Assembly (NCBI RefSeq): GCF_008326425.1
Contig: NZ_AP018929.1
Coordinates: 2,370,875-2,434,874 of the forward strand
Length of the DNA stretch: 64,000 nt
Source of the DNA: Sulfuracidifex tepidarius
GTDB taxonomy: Archaea; Thermoproteota; Thermoprotei_A; Sulfolobales; Sulfolobaceae
Direction: 5' to 3'
The translations under genes and the position numbers were made by a program. Below, one piece after another: positions 1 through 9,557 of the stretch. How positions within the stretch are numbered: the stretch's first letter is position 1; each line of letters opens with the position of its first letter. A model generated the notes under the pieces. The model saw nothing but the letters and a program-made list of their open reading frames with translations. It searched no databases and was not told the DNA's origin.

Positions 1-174
<174 letters not shown>

Positions 175-179
175 TCAAT

Positions 180-692
180 TTGAGGAAAATAACGCTAACT
201 AGCCATTTTAAAGTACAGACGGGATATTTAACATGGAATGAATTGAGCATTGCGATCAAGTCATGGGACGAAAAACTAAGCTTAAGAGTGAGAAATCTTG
301 ACCTTGAATTAGAGAATGAGGAGATAAGGGAGATAGTGAACAAAGTGAAAAAGATAGACCTAGGGATTAGGGAGTCTCAGCCTAAGGTAAGCAATGAAAT
401 ATCTGAGTTCTGTTTCTCTTTCCCCAATATTGAAGTGAAGTTACTGGTAGACTGGACATCACAAGATACTAAATGTTTGATAAACGGAAAGGATGCATTC
501 CTTAGTAGACTGTCCTGTTTCGGAGTGGAATGTACGTCACTGGGAATAATGTTCTCCAGAGATGTACAATTCCTCATTTTCTCTTTAAACGAGAGGAGGG
601 CATTCCTCCATATCTTAGTTCTAGATATTAATTCGTTTATTAATGAGATAATATTCTATAAATTAAACAAGAAGTTTAAAGTGGCTGACTAA
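180..692 (+). CDS. Hypothetical protein, divergent from the MTA phosphorylase
   Basis: A 170-residue open frame starting with TTG; no in-frame ATG exists until far downstream. The protein is mixed charge, with a helical stretch rich in Glu and Lys at about residues 40-65 and three cysteines around 98-118. No signal peptide, membrane segment or family motif is recognised. It begins 14 bp from the divergent phosphorylase start, so the two share a very short promoter region. Length and clean termination favour a real gene, but the TTG start leaves the N-terminus uncertain. Confidence 0.5.
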   Translation: MRKITLTSHFKVQTGYLTWNELSIAIKSWDEKLSLRVRNLDLELENEEIREIVNKVKKIDLGIRESQPKVSNEISEFCFSFPNIEVKLLVDWTSQDTKCLINGKDAFLSRLSCFGVECTSLGIMFSRDVQFLIFSLNERRAFLHILVLDINSFINEIIFYKLNKKFKVAD

Positions 693-744
693 TTCTTAAA
701 GTAGTTGTCCACTTTTTAAGGGAGTTGTGGAAAAGTTTTAAAAA
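676..744 (+). promoter_or_regulatory. Promoter and possible operator of the AbrB-like gene
   Basis: The motif TTAAAGTRG occurs at 676-684 and 696-704 in direct orientation 20 bp apart, and an inverted version (CCACTTTTTAAG) follows at 709-720. The 7-bp arms AAAGTGG (678-684) and CCACTTT (709-715) can also pair. A TATA-like AGTTTTAAAAAG at 733-744 lies about 27 bp before the ATG at 767, as expected for a leaderless mRNA. Repeats just ahead of a TATA box suggest a regulator site, perhaps autoregulation, which is inference. They could also serve as a terminator for the upstream gene. Confidence 0.35.
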
Positions 745-766
745 GAGAGAATGAAACTTCTATCTT

Positions 767-967
767 ATGAAAGAGAGAGAAGTAGAAGCTAAGAGATTAG
801 TTGGTAAGAAGACAGTCAGAGGTAAGGTCTACGAATACGAATACTATACTTTACCGCTCAACCTTTACATACCGAAATCGATGGTGGAGAAATTCGGAAC
901 TAAGTTCTCTTTACATTACGACGAAGACAGCGGTACTATAACACTCAGACCTACCGATCTGAAATAA
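767..967 (+). CDS. Small AbrB/SpoVT-like DNA-binding protein (probable)
   Basis: A 66-residue basic protein. Residues about 19-66 read as alternating beta strands with LPLNLYIPKSMVEKFGTKF followed by an acidic turn and a final GTITLRP strand. This matches the swapped-hairpin AbrB layout (a strand, IPK-type helix start, then two strands). Such proteins are small dimeric DNA binders, acting as antitoxins, regulators or chromatin proteins. No toxin gene is adjacent, so a stand-alone regulator is more likely than an antitoxin. The ATG start is supported by a well-placed TATA box. The family call comes from pattern reading only. Confidence 0.6.
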   Translation: MKEREVEAKRLVGKKTVRGKVYEYEYYTLPLNLYIPKSMVEKFGTKFSLHYDEDSGTITLRPTDLK

Positions 968-1472
968 TTTATTTTCTTTCATCACAAAGATAATTTTTGA
1001 TTTTAATTTTAGGCTCGGTATTACCAGATCTCGCTTATTTTGTATATCGTAGAACTCTATTGATTTCATCGGTGGAGAAACAAATAAACGTAGACGGCTT
1101 TAAGCCTCATCATGATAAACTCTTTTTACTCTAGGTGTTGTAAAGCTTCTCGAACTCGCTTGACCGCAGAAAAGGACAAAAAAAGTAAGGAAAAATAAGG
1201 ACATGTAGGTTTTCCTCTCACCTTATCTTATAGAGCTACAGTATTTACTATACAGTCGTTAACTTAAATCGAGTTGTCATAAGCTCCTTAACTCTAAGCG
1301 AAAGCCCAAAAACTCAAATCCGTGAAAGAACTCCAAGTTAGGGAAGTTAGTCTTGAGGAAAAGCTTACGTTAGTCCACCTCCCGTATCTATATAATACTT
1401 TGCAGAAATAAACAATGGTAATTCTATAGACAGGAAGACAACAGTTATAATGTACGAGGAAGACCTAATCAA
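968..1472. other. Intergenic region, no gene seen
   Basis: About 500 bp with stops in all frames and no convincing small gene. The T-rich stretch just after 967 could end the upstream transcript. A TATA-like TATATAAT near 1390 and TTATAAT near 1446 lie ahead of the next gene; the second is at the right distance for a leaderless start at 1473. An ATGATGA motif on the reverse strand near 1110 lacks matching D boxes. Confidence 0.6.
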
Positions 1473-1838
1473 ATGGAAAAATCGAATATGGAAAGAATAG
1501 TTAGAATCCCTCACTTTTCCAAAGACGGGAAACAGCCTAAGACTATGGAACTTTTGCTGGTAAGACCGACTACCAACACTAAGGGGTATATAGATGAAGG
1601 GAGGCTTGTATTGATGGTAGACGATGGAGGGAATAGAGTGGGCTTCCAATTGACTATAGCTGAAGCGTCATTGCTTTACCAAAGGTTGGGATATGCTCTA
1701 GGAATTCTTGCAGAGGATTTTCATAAAATGAATAAAGACAGGAAACCTTCTGCATCATCGCCAAGAAGACCAGGAAGGGAGGATGAACCCAGCCAAGACG
1801 AGTATAGCGACGATTACATGGACATGGATAAAATCTAG
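1473..1838 (+). CDS. Conserved-looking hypothetical protein with acidic tail
   Basis: A 121-residue protein in two parts. Residues 1-88 look folded: basic and beta-rich at first, ending in a helix ASLLYQRLGYALGILAEDFH. Residues about 89-121 are a disordered tail rich in Ser, Pro, Arg and then Asp/Glu, ending DDYMDMDKI. Acidic tails like this occur on ssDNA-binding and other nucleic-acid proteins, but the body shows no OB-fold motif I recognise. A second Met at residue 6 is an alternative start. No function is assigned. Confidence 0.6.
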   Translation: MEKSNMERIVRIPHFSKDGKQPKTMELLLVRPTTNTKGYIDEGRLVLMVDDGGNRVGFQLTIAEASLLYQRLGYALGILAEDFHKMNKDRKPSASSPRRPGREDEPSQDEYSDDYMDMDKI

Positions 1839-2081
1839 CTGTATGACGTGAATGAAAGACGTCTAGTCATACTTCATCAGACTTTAAAGGGCAAGGGAAC
1901 TTCCTATTAGCGTCCCACTTTAAGGTGTCAAGTTTCATACAGACCTGAAATAAATCTTATCTTTTAAGGTTTGACAAGTATAAAAATAAAAGGTTGAATA
2001 CTTTTAAAATGCTCAAACTTATAGTTAAAAACTATTAGCATATTTAATATATATTTTAAAAATTAGTCGTATTACCAGATG

Positions 2082-2483
2082 TTAAGGTTTGAACACCATG
2101 TCGTATATAAGAAATACAGCAATTATGGTATAAAAAATAGAAACAAATCTCATCTTCTTGAGAAAATCTGTAGAATGCGCTATCTTATAATGGTACCATT
2201 CGCCTACTGCTAGCACGGGAGCCAGTGCAAAGGCTGGGTACACCCAATCTGGCATACCTAACTCGATCCACATAAAAATTCCAGATATAGCGAGAGCAAA
2301 CAGTGAAATTATCTCAACTATTACAAGTTTCCTGTATGCTTTCAACATCTTCTCTGTTGCCTCGCCCTCAATTGCCATCATGTAATAAGCCCCTGTGGTA
2401 AGCCCACCCCACCCTATGAGACCAAACATATGAATGAAAAACAAGACATGGTATAGCATGATAGTAAATGAGAGAAATTGCAC
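2082..2483 (-). CDS. Four-helix membrane protein, unknown function
   Basis: A 133-residue protein with four predicted membrane helices at about residues 8-30, 50-72, 82-98 and 112-130. The first is LYHVLFFIHMFGLIGWGG. Histidines lie in helices 1 and 3 (YHVLF, EWYHYK), which could bind haem or metal, as in small DUF2269/CopD-like membrane proteins; this is only a resemblance. An internal Met at residue 9 may be the real start. The gene stands alone, flanked by AT-rich spacers. Confidence 0.65.
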   Translation of the reverse strand: MQFLSFTIMLYHVLFFIHMFGLIGWGGLTTGAYYMMAIEGEATEKMLKAYRKLVIVEIISLFALAISGIFMWIELGMPDWVYPAFALAPVLAVGEWYHYKIAHSTDFLKKMRFVSIFYTIIAVFLIYDMVFKP

Positions 2484-2680
2484 TTAAAATGAGTGTAATA
2501 TTCTTTAAATCATCAATTAAAAAGTCAGGTGATGATAAGGCACATAACTTTTAGCAAAAACGAGAGGAGTTTTTAATATAAGTTGTTTTTCCATTTCCTT
2601 TTCTTTCTTTTTTCTCCTAATTTAACTTGAAATAATAAGACTAGTCCTGATTCGTCAAAAAAAGTAGAAAAAAGGATGTT

Positions 2681-3136
2681 CTATTCAGAAGGGATCTTCA
2701 CTCCCTCTAATTCAAGCAACTTCCTCTTGAGCTCAACGCCTCTTGAATAGCCTCCTATCCCTTTCTCTGAAATCACTCTGTGACAGGGTATTACAAGGAG
2801 TATGTTGTTCTTCGACAGCGACGAACCTACAGCCCTAGGTGATGTCGACATTTCATCAGCTATCTGCTTATACGTCCTGACTTCTCCCCACGGTATCTTC
2901 ATGACTTCCTTGAAGACTGAAAGCCTGAAGTGGTTTCCTCTGATGCTAACCCGTTCTCTAAGGTCTACCCTTTCACCCTGAAAGTACAGATCTAGCTTGT
3001 GAAAGAAATCGCTGAAACTCTCATTATCGAGCGCAGAAGGCTCATAACAGTCACAGAAGTCGAGCATCACTAAACCTTTGTCGTCCTTAGCTACGGTTAT
3101 ATCACCTAATGGGCTCTTGTACACCCCGTATATCAT
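2681..3136 (-). CDS. ogt: Methylated-DNA--protein-cysteine methyltransferase
   Basis: A 151-residue DNA repair protein that transfers the methyl group from O6-methylguanine to its own cysteine and is consumed in the process. The active-site motif IPCHRV lies at residues 116-121 with the acceptor Cys at about 118. It is followed by [21 protein letters not shown], typical of the C-terminal domain, and [11 protein letters not shown] is the helix-turn-helix recognition part. Length matches the well-studied Sulfolobus enzyme. The start overlaps the end of the upstream thrS gene by 4 bp, so the two are co-transcribed on the reverse strand. Confidence 0.95.
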   Translation of the reverse strand: MIYGVYKSPLGDITVAKDDKGLVMLDFCDCYEPSALDNESFSDFFHKLDLYFQGERVDLRERVSIRGNHFRLSVFKEVMKIPWGEVRTYKQIADEMSTSPRAVGSSLSKNNILLVIPCHRVISEKGIGGYSRGVELKRKLLELEGVKIPSE

Positions 3137-4740
3137 GATCTTAGTCTCTCCAAGGCAGTTTGGTTCACATCCCTTCTGCTTATCTCACCTTTTACCTCAT
3201 TTACTGCAGAAACTAGAGGAACTCCTCTAATTTCAACGTTGTTTCTCCCCCTCAAGGTGACCTTAGATTCAGACGCCTCCTTCTTCCCAACTATTACGAT
3301 GTAAGGGACTCCATCGTCGTAAGATCCCTTTATCCTTTTTGAAAGGGTCTCTGAGGAGTCATCCAGATCAACTCTTATCCCCTGACTGGAGAACTCCTGC
3401 ATCACCCTCCTTGCGTATTCCTGAACCTCTGAGGTTATGGGTATCACCCTAACTTGTACGGGAGAGAGCCACGTCGGCATTTTACCCCTGAAGTTCTCGA
3501 GTAGGATAGCGAGGAAACGGTCTATGGATCCGAAGATCGCCCTATGTACCATTACGGGTCTCCTCTTCTCCCCGTCACGATCAACGTATTCTAACTTGAA
3601 CCTCTCTGGTAAGTTGAAGTCCACCTGTATAGTCGATAACTGCCACGATCTGCCTAGGCTATCTTTTATCTCAAAGTCGAGTTTAGGACCGTAGAATGCC
3701 CCCTCTTTCTCCTTGACTTCGTAAGGCTGTTTCAGCGATTTGAGGGCGTTCTCGAGGGAAGAGGTCGCCTTCTCCCACTGCTTATCAGTTCCAATGCTCT
3801 CGTCAGGACGTGTACTCAAGTAGATCTTCACGCTGTCCTTACCGAAGCCGAACATGGATAGGACTTCTAACGTCTTAGACACAAGAAGCTTCACTTCCTG
3901 TTCCAGCTGGTCCTCCATTAAGAAGACGTGGCCGTCGTCTTGAACGAAACCTCTGACTCTCAAAAGACCGTATAGCTCGCCCTTATTTTCCCATCTATAT
4001 ACGTGTCCGAACTCAGAGAACTTTATTGGAAGTTCTTTGTAACTTCTGGACCTACTCTTGTAGATGAGGATATGTGCAGGGCAGTTCATTGGCTTTATCC
4101 CGAGTTCGTCGTCCTCGTGGTTGAAGATCAACATTTTGTCCTTGTACAGCTCGTAATGTCCACTTATCTTCCAGAGCTCCGATCTGTAAACGTGGGTCGT
4201 GTATACCTCGTTGTATCCCATTGAAGAGTTGACCTCCCTCATGAAGTTCATCAGCTCGTTCCTTATGACTTGGCCATTAGGATGATATAACACAAGACCT
4301 GGACCAGACTCCTCATGGAAACTGAAGAGATCCAACTTCTCTCCAAGTATCCTGTGGTCGATCTCTGATACCTTCTCTAGCCAAGAGAGATAGTCCTTTA
4401 ACTGCTCCTCCGAGGAGAAAGCTACACCCCTTATTCTGACCAGCTGCCTGCTGGGGTCAGGGTGATGGACTGAGATGTTTAAAATCTTGAAATGGGAGGG
4501 AGTCTCGTTTGAGGGGGAGACTTCAGCATTAACTTTGACGTCAACACTACCTTCTGACTTCACCTTTTCTATAAGCTTATCAGCTTCATTCATGGTTATT
4601 GACGTCTCGCTCTCGACGTCAACGTAGAAGTCCCTCTCTCCCAAGCCTACCTCTACCGGATGATAACCTGCATCTTTTAGTGCCTTAGCGTAAAGCAGTC
4701 CTCCCTTAAGCCAGAGAGGTTTGTAATTGTTGTTTGACAT
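3133..4740 (-). CDS. thrS: Threonyl-tRNA synthetase, catalytic type without editing domain
   Basis: Charges tRNA-Thr with threonine. Class II core motifs are clear: zinc-ligand Cys in KPMNCPAH (residue about 219), motif 2 around [15 protein letters not shown] and motif 3 [13 protein letters not shown] (about 397-410), then a C-terminal anticodon domain from about 425. The N-terminal part is short and lacks the DTD-like editing domain of euryarchaeal ThrRS. This agrees with the known crenarchaeal split into catalytic and editing proteins. The frame stays open upstream to 4818, but the ATG at 4740 (535 residues) avoids overlapping the divergent gene at 4781 and fits homologues; ATG at 4746 is an alternative. 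Confidence 0.93.
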   Translation of the reverse strand: MSNNNYKPLWLKGGLLYAKALKDAGYHPVEVGLGERDFYVDVESETSITMNEADKLIEKVKSEGSVDVKVNAEVSPSNETPSHFKILNISVHHPDPSRQLVRIRGVAFSSEEQLKDYLSWLEKVSEIDHRILGEKLDLFSFHEESGPGLVLYHPNGQVIRNELMNFMREVNSSMGYNEVYTTHVYRSELWKISGHYELYKDKMLIFNHEDDELGIKPMNCPAHILIYKSRSRSYKELPIKFSEFGHVYRWENKGELYGLLRVRGFVQDDGHVFLMEDQLEQEVKLLVSKTLEVLSMFGFGKDSVKIYLSTRPDESIGTDKQWEKATSSLENALKSLKQPYEVKEKEGAFYGPKLDFEIKDSLGRSWQLSTIQVDFNLPERFKLEYVDRDGEKRRPVMVHRAIFGSIDRFLAILLENFRGKMPTWLSPVQVRVIPITSEVQEYARRVMQEFSSQGIRVDLDDSSETLSKRIKGSYDDGVPYIVIVGKKEASESKVTLRGRNNVEIRGVPLVSAVNEVKGEISRRDVNQTALERLRS

Positions 4741-4780
4741 ATCCATAACGCATTTTATGTAGAAGTTTAAAAAACACTCG

Positions 4781-5713
4781 TTGAAGATTCTAGTAATAGC
4801 GAGCGGAGGAGGGCACACGGGTTATGCCCGTGCCGTAGCTCAGTACCTTCCTTTTAAGGCAGATTTCGCAGTCCCAAAGGGAGACAAGTGGTCAATAGAA
4901 GTCCTGAGTGAATATGCGTCGAGGATCTTCGAAGTAACCAAAGCAAGAGGTCCTAAGGACGGACTGGGGGCTCTTCTGAGAAACTCCCTTAAATCCATAA
5001 GCGAGAGCTTATCGTTGGAGAAATACGACGTCGTGATAGCCACAGGTAGTAATCATTCCCTCTTCGTTGCACTTACCACTAAACTGAAGGGCTCAAGGGT
5101 TTTCGCCATAGAGAGTCAGGACAGAATAGTTACTAAGGGAAAAGCGGTGTCTCTACTATCCAGATTCTCGGAGAAAGTCTTCGTTCACTGGGAAGAGCAG
5201 AGATCTCTTTACCGTAACTCATACGTGACCGGTCCTATAGTGGAGAAACCCAGATACTCTCCAAGGGACTCAGGATACGTGCTAGTAACTGCAGGTACCA
5301 TGGGTTTCCCTCGTCTTTTCAAAGAGGTCTCCAAGACTAAAGGCTTCGACTTCGTGGTACAGACAGGTCAGGTTGAACCTTCCACCGTGACTGCGTCCAA
5401 GGTATTCTCATTCGATCCGGACATGGAGAGAATAATAGCAAATGCATCAATTGTAGTTACGCATCAAGGGAAGACAGCCATGGAATCTGTGGTAATGTAC
5501 AGGAAACCCACGGTGATAGTTTACAATGCAGACTGGACTAAAGCTGCGACTAAGGAAGATACAAGACTTTACGCTAAGATCCTGGGCGCAACGTTCTTGG
5601 ACGATCCCTCAACCTGGAAAGGGGGAGAACTGACCAAAGCTTTATCCAATCCCATGGAGCCTAAACAATATGGGCCGGGGACGGGAAAACTCGTCGATTT
5701 CATATTACGTTGA
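4781..5713 (+). CDS. Agl24-like Alg14/Alg13-type GlcNAc transferase
   Basis: A 310-residue GT-B glycosyltransferase in one chain. The N-terminal half carries [12 protein letters not shown] (GGGH at 9-12), the hallmark of Alg14/MurG-like membrane-associated acceptors. The C-terminal half has the donor-binding pattern [13 protein letters not shown] at about 228-240, as in Alg13/GT28. In Sulfolobus acidocaldarius the comparable protein Agl24 adds the second GlcNAc to the dolichol-linked N-glycan precursor on the cytosolic side of the membrane. No membrane helix is evident, so it may bind peripherally. TTG start at 4781, 40 bp from the divergent thrS start. The specific Agl24 role is inference from family and lineage. 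Confidence 0.72.
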   Translation: MKILVIASGGGHTGYARAVAQYLPFKADFAVPKGDKWSIEVLSEYASRIFEVTKARGPKDGLGALLRNSLKSISESLSLEKYDVVIATGSNHSLFVALTTKLKGSRVFAIESQDRIVTKGKAVSLLSRFSEKVFVHWEEQRSLYRNSYVTGPIVEKPRYSPRDSGYVLVTAGTMGFPRLFKEVSKTKGFDFVVQTGQVEPSTVTASKVFSFDPDMERIIANASIVVTHQGKTAMESVVMYRKPTVIVYNADWTKAATKEDTRLYAKILGATFLDDPSTWKGGELTKALSNPMEPKQYGPGTGKLVDFILR

Positions 5714-5717
5714 AAGA

Positions 5718-6377
5718 ATGCTTTCCATTTTCCTTGAGAACAGACAATTGATCACGGAGAAAGGTTGGATCGTATCAGATCCAGAGTCCCCTAGATGGTG
5801 GGGAGGACTGGAAAGCTATGAAGAGATAATCATTTCGTCAATACTTGTTCAGATGACCAGGTGGGAAACCGTGGCTGAAGTGATAGAAAACATGAGGCAA
5901 CGAGGTTACACTAACATTAGAAGTCTCGCCTCTCTCAGCGAGGATGAGATCCTTTCCATCATAAGAAAGGTTAACTTCAGCAGGACCAAAGCCAAGAGAC
6001 TGAGGGCTTTGGCTATTGAGGCGTCGAAGTACCCCACATTGAAGGAATTCGTTAAGTACGGGCTGAGGGATCTTGAGGGAATAGGGGACGAAACTTACTA
6101 CTCCCTTCTGCTCTTTGTAGGCAACGAAACGCAGTTTCCTCCCTCAGAGTACGGTAGCAGGGTAATGAGTAGGGTCACCTCAATGAGGATACCAAAGAGC
6201 AGAGTGAGGGAAACTATAGAGTCAAACCTTGAGAGGGACCTCTTCAAATACAAGTTATTCCATTCAGGTCTAGTAACGGTTGGAAGAACCTCGTGCTTTA
6301 AGGAACCTAAATGCGGGAAGTGTATACTTAAAATGATTTGCAAACTAAACAATAATAATGAAGCTTTACGAATATGA
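5718..6377 (+). CDS. Endonuclease III-like HhH/[4Fe-4S] protein, catalytic residues replaced
   Basis: A 219-residue HhH-GPD family protein. Residues about 35-105 form the helical core and LEGIGDET is the helix-hairpin-helix. Four cysteines near the C-terminus are spaced C-X5-C-X2-C-X5-C, one residue shorter than the usual C-X6-C-X2-C-X5-C iron-sulfur cluster. Set against E. coli Nth, the catalytic Lys of the hairpin is Glu and the catalytic Asp is Ser (PPSEYGSRV). It may therefore bind DNA without cutting it or act on an unusual lesion. ATG at 5718 follows the upstream stop by 4 bp; an earlier in-frame ATG at 5670 would overlap it. The end overlaps sucC by 20 bp. Confidence 0.75.
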   Translation: MLSIFLENRQLITEKGWIVSDPESPRWWGGLESYEEIIISSILVQMTRWETVAEVIENMRQRGYTNIRSLASLSEDEILSIIRKVNFSRTKAKRLRALAIEASKYPTLKEFVKYGLRDLEGIGDETYYSLLLFVGNETQFPPSEYGSRVMSRVTSMRIPKSRVRETIESNLERDLFKYKLFHSGLVTVGRTSCFKEPKCGKCILKMICKLNNNNEALRI

Positions 6378-7377
6378 GGGAAAAATTCTATTCAGGAAAG
6401 TGGGAATAAAGACTCCCAACTCCCTTTTGGTGCCTCCGGCAAATGACCTCCCTAAAGGGAAGGTAGTCGTGAAGGCCCAGCTTCTTGAAGGAGGGAGAGG
6501 TAAGAGAGGGCTCGTGAGAATAACTGAGGACGCCTCAGAGGCCATAAAACAGATGCGCGAAGAGGGTGTGGAGAAGTTCCTGGTTGAAGAGTATGTGCCC
6601 CACGAATATGAATTCTACCTTTCATGCATGGTAGACAGGGACTCCCAGGAGCCGATGTTTGCAATCGGAAAGGGCGGCATAAATGTGGAGGAGGAAGGGG
6701 ACATCAGAACCCGGGTAGTCTCCATGGAGAGAGGAGTGAGGTTCTTCGACGCGCTAGAGGTTTCAAAGTTCATGAAGGCAAACCCAGAGGAGGTAATGAT
6801 GGTAATGCGTGGGTTGTACGAACTCGTACTAAACTACGGTGTGGAACTTGCAGAGATAAATCCCTTGGCTGTGAAAGATGGAAGTTTGATCGCCTTAGAC
6901 TCCAAGGTAATCATAGAGGATAATTCACTGATCAGGATAGGGGAGACTCTCAAGTCTTTAGGGATACACGTTGAGAGACCGTCTGCGTACGTGGAACTTG
7001 ACGGTGATATCGGCATAATAGGTAACGGTGCAGGACTCACTATGGCAACCATGGACATGGTGAAGATTGCGGGAGGATCTCCTGCCGACTTCCTAGATGT
7101 CGGTGGTGGAGCTGACAGAAACCACGTGAAGGAGTCGATGTTGAAGGTGTTGAGGAATCCCAAGGTGAAGAAGGTGATCGCAAACATATATGGAGGAATT
7201 ACAAGGTGCGATGAGGTTGCTTTAGGTGTTGTGGACGCCTTAAAGGAGATAAACAAGCCCGTGTATATCAGGCTCTCAGGAACAAACGAGGAACAGGGGG
7301 AGAGAATTCTTGAGGAAAACAACGTGAAGGTCTACCACGATGTACCAAAAATGATAGGTGATGCTCTACGCTCGTGA
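6358..7377 (+). CDS. sucC: Succinate--CoA ligase, beta subunit
   Basis: The ATP-grasp subunit of succinyl-CoA synthetase, which interconverts succinate and succinyl-CoA with nucleotide triphosphate in the TCA cycle and related pathways. It starts MKLYEYEGK, continues with [15 protein letters not shown] and an acidic metal site AEINPLAV, and ends with the CoA-ligase domain [13 protein letters not shown]. At 339 residues it is somewhat shorter than bacterial SucC (about 388), as in other crenarchaea. The GTG of sucD overlaps its stop codon (GTGA), indicating translational coupling. Confidence 0.94.
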   Translation: MKLYEYEGKILFRKVGIKTPNSLLVPPANDLPKGKVVVKAQLLEGGRGKRGLVRITEDASEAIKQMREEGVEKFLVEEYVPHEYEFYLSCMVDRDSQEPMFAIGKGGINVEEEGDIRTRVVSMERGVRFFDALEVSKFMKANPEEVMMVMRGLYELVLNYGVELAEINPLAVKDGSLIALDSKVIIEDNSLIRIGETLKSLGIHVERPSAYVELDGDIGIIGNGAGLTMATMDMVKIAGGSPADFLDVGGGADRNHVKESMLKVLRNPKVKKVIANIYGGITRCDEVALGVVDALKEINKPVYIRLSGTNEEQGERILEENNVKVYHDVPKMIGDALRS

Positions 7378-8213
7378 ACAAGGATACTAAAGTCCTAGTT
7401 CAAGGTATAACTGGCAGGGAAGGGTCGTTCCACACCAGACTAATGAAATCATACAGCACTAAGATAGCAGCAGGAACTTCTCCAGGAAAGGGAGGTACCC
7501 AAGTAGAAGGAATACCAGTATACGACACTGTGGAAGAAGCCGTCAAGGAACACGAGATAGATGCCTCAATAATCTTCGTACCAGCGTCTAACGCTGCAGA
7601 TGCCATTGTAGAAGCCGCAGATTCCAACATCAAGTTGATCGTGACTATTACGGAACATATACCCGTCATAGAAACCTTGAGGGCAGTGAGGTATGCTAAG
7701 TCTAGGGGATCATCCGTTATAGGGCCGAACTCTCCGGGGCTCATTGCCCCAGACGAGACCATGATCGGGATAATGCCGAGTAGGGCGTTCAGGAAAGGAA
7801 GAGTGGGTATAATATCCAGGTCTGGGACTCTGACATATGAAGTAGCTGAGGTACTCAAAGACAGGGGCCAGTCATTGGTTGTTGGGATAGGCGGGGATCC
7901 TATAATCGGAAGCAGCATGCTTGACTTAGCTAAAGAGATGGAGGCTGACCCACAGACTGATAGCATAGTAGTCATAGGTGAAATAGGAGGGATCATGGAG
8001 GAGAGGCTTGCATCAGCCATAGCCAGAGGAGAGATAAAGAAGAAAGTGGTAGCCTACATGGCTGGAATGACAGCGCCGAAGGAGAAGAGGATGGGACACG
8101 CTGGGGCAGTGGTTTACATGGGAATGGGTACATTCCAAAGTAAGATAGAGGCATTCAAAAGAGCTAACGTGAAGGTAGCTAAGACGCCGTATGAGATACC
8201 CGAAATGATCTAA
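7374..8213 (+). CDS. sucD: Succinate--CoA ligase, alpha subunit
   Basis: The CoA-binding and phosphohistidine subunit of succinyl-CoA synthetase, 279 residues. A Rossmann-type CoA domain opens with [15 protein letters not shown]. The conserved EIGGIMEE and [10 protein letters not shown] motifs are present, the latter containing the phosphorylated active-site His. The GTG start overlaps the sucC stop by 4 bp. The convergent gene downstream ends only 3 bp after its stop. In Sulfolobales this enzyme links the TCA cycle with the 3-hydroxypropionate/4-hydroxybutyrate cycle, where succinyl-CoA is an intermediate. Confidence 0.95.
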   Translation: MNKDTKVLVQGITGREGSFHTRLMKSYSTKIAAGTSPGKGGTQVEGIPVYDTVEEAVKEHEIDASIIFVPASNAADAIVEAADSNIKLIVTITEHIPVIETLRAVRYAKSRGSSVIGPNSPGLIAPDETMIGIMPSRAFRKGRVGIISRSGTLTYEVAEVLKDRGQSLVVGIGGDPIIGSSMLDLAKEMEADPQTDSIVVIGEIGGIMEERLASAIARGEIKKKVVAYMAGMTAPKEKRMGHAGAVVYMGMGTFQSKIEAFKRANVKVAKTPYEIPEMI

Positions 8214-8216
8214 AAA

Positions 8217-9197
8217 CTATGACCTTGTCTTCCTTCTCCTAAGGAATAAGATGAGCAGAAGAACGACAATTATCGCCACAGGTATTATAACGAAGTATAA
8301 CTGTTGAGGCTGTGAATTCCCTATCTGTTTAGAAGAGACTGACACACCTACTCCTTGAGAATGAGAGAAGAATACTACAGTCATGTTTCCAGGATATGGG
8401 TAGTCTATAAGCAACAATCCTGAATTTGGAAGGTAGAAAGCTTGGAACGGAAAACTTGTAGAGGAGTTCCCAACGTAACTTACTGAGTTACCCGTAACAG
8501 CAATGTAGTAAGGTGTCCCATTAATTTCAACTTCGGATATCTCGCTAAGTCTAACGCTTGAAGTAGTGTTAAGAATTAACACCGCAAATCCCTTATCTGA
8601 GACGCTCATATCAAGGAAATTCTGCTTTCCAATTCTCTGTTGACCCACGCTAAATTTAGCATCGGGAGATGCCGCAATAAAATTACCGAATTTAGAAGAC
8701 CCTTGAACTAAATTACCTTCATACTCATTGTAAACCCCGTGATATCCATTTTCGATAAGAGGTGGAAGTTCTTTCATGTAGAAAGACTCGTTCAATGGAG
8801 ATACACCTTGTTGAGGTGGGCTGTAAAGCAGTTTCCCTTGTAACGGTATCATGTACTGTAGATCAAAGTACGAGAAACTGCTCCCATTGACTACTTCCAG
8901 TGCGGGGAATCCATTATATTCTGTGAACTTAACGTTTGGGTGCGAATAAAGATCCCCGCTGAACTCTGAACACCACATTGAATAATATGACGGGTAGTTA
9001 GAAGAGTTCAGCTTCAAGTGACTAGTATAGTTTATTATTTCGTCCTTTACGGTGTAATTTCCACTCAGCGTAACATTTTTCCCATTCCATAAGGAGTTGA
9101 TGTCCACCACAACGTAATCATGGTTTACAGTCCCAGACAATACATATGGCATGACGACTCCAACTGCTAGGAAGAGGAAAATCGATTCCTTTATCAT
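8217..9197 (-). CDS. Secreted, membrane-anchored surface glycoprotein (predicted)
   Basis: A 326-residue exported protein. Residues 1-22 are a hydrophobic signal peptide (SIFLFLAVGVVMPYVLSG). Residues about 295-319 are a C-terminal membrane helix followed by RRRKTRS, so the protein should be anchored with its bulk outside the cell. The ectodomain is rich in Ser, Tyr and Asn and carries about ten N-glycosylation sequons (for example NVT, NYT, NSS, NGT, NMT), as expected for an S-layer-associated protein. No protease or binding motif was recognised. It converges on sucD with almost no gap. Confidence 0.7.
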   Translation of the reverse strand: MIKESIFLFLAVGVVMPYVLSGTVNHDYVVVDINSLWNGKNVTLSGNYTVKDEIINYTSHLKLNSSNYPSYYSMWCSEFSGDLYSHPNVKFTEYNGFPALEVVNGSSFSYFDLQYMIPLQGKLLYSPPQQGVSPLNESFYMKELPPLIENGYHGVYNEYEGNLVQGSSKFGNFIAASPDAKFSVGQQRIGKQNFLDMSVSDKGFAVLILNTTSSVRLSEISEVEINGTPYYIAVTGNSVSYVGNSSTSFPFQAFYLPNSGLLLIDYPYPGNMTVVFFSHSQGVGVSVSSKQIGNSQPQQLYFVIIPVAIIVVLLLILFLRRRKTRS

Positions 9198-9254
9198 TGA
9201 AGTCTTTGGAGAATATAGAATAAAAAAGCCTTTTCAGAAGTCACGTGATCTATC

Positions 9255-9386
9255 ATGAGTGCACTCTCCTTAACGGTTGGAAATTGCATCTCTGGGAGAG
9301 ATGTTGGGCAAGCAACTCCCTTCAAGTTCATTTTTCTCTACCATGCCTTAATCGTTCTCACAGAAGATACAGGAAAACGTGTGTAA
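9255..9386 (+). CDS. Possible 43-residue protein or gene fragment
   Basis: A short ATG-to-TAA frame, beginning MSALSLTVGNCISGRDVGQA and followed by a hydrophobic FKFIFLYHALIVL segment. A TATA-like AATAAAAAAG at about 9218-9228 is suitably placed upstream. The text resembles part of a membrane protein more than random translation, so it may be a small membrane protein or the remnant of a larger gene. Nothing else in this 360-bp gap (9198-9557) looks coding. Confidence 0.25.
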   Translation: MSALSLTVGNCISGRDVGQATPFKFIFLYHALIVLTEDTGKRV

Positions 9387-9557
9387 AGTTCCACTCATCT
9401 CTTCATATTCAGGATAGATCATTAAATAGTTCTTGTTTGAGATTAAAAGGGATATAAAGGAAAAAATCAAAAATCTAAGAAACACTAGTAATGTTTAAGA
9501 AAAGGATTGATCAATGTGAAGTTAAATTAATTAAAGATTAGATAGAATGGTAATGTT

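Noticed and set aside
1060-1125. ATGATGA C box-like motif on the reverse strand
   Set aside because: No CTGA boxes at the right spacing.
6834-8020. Long open frames antisense to sucC and sucD (6834-7322 and 7400-8020)
   Set aside because: They mirror clear enzyme genes, show biased composition rich in Ser, Pro and Ile, and have no promoter or family motif.
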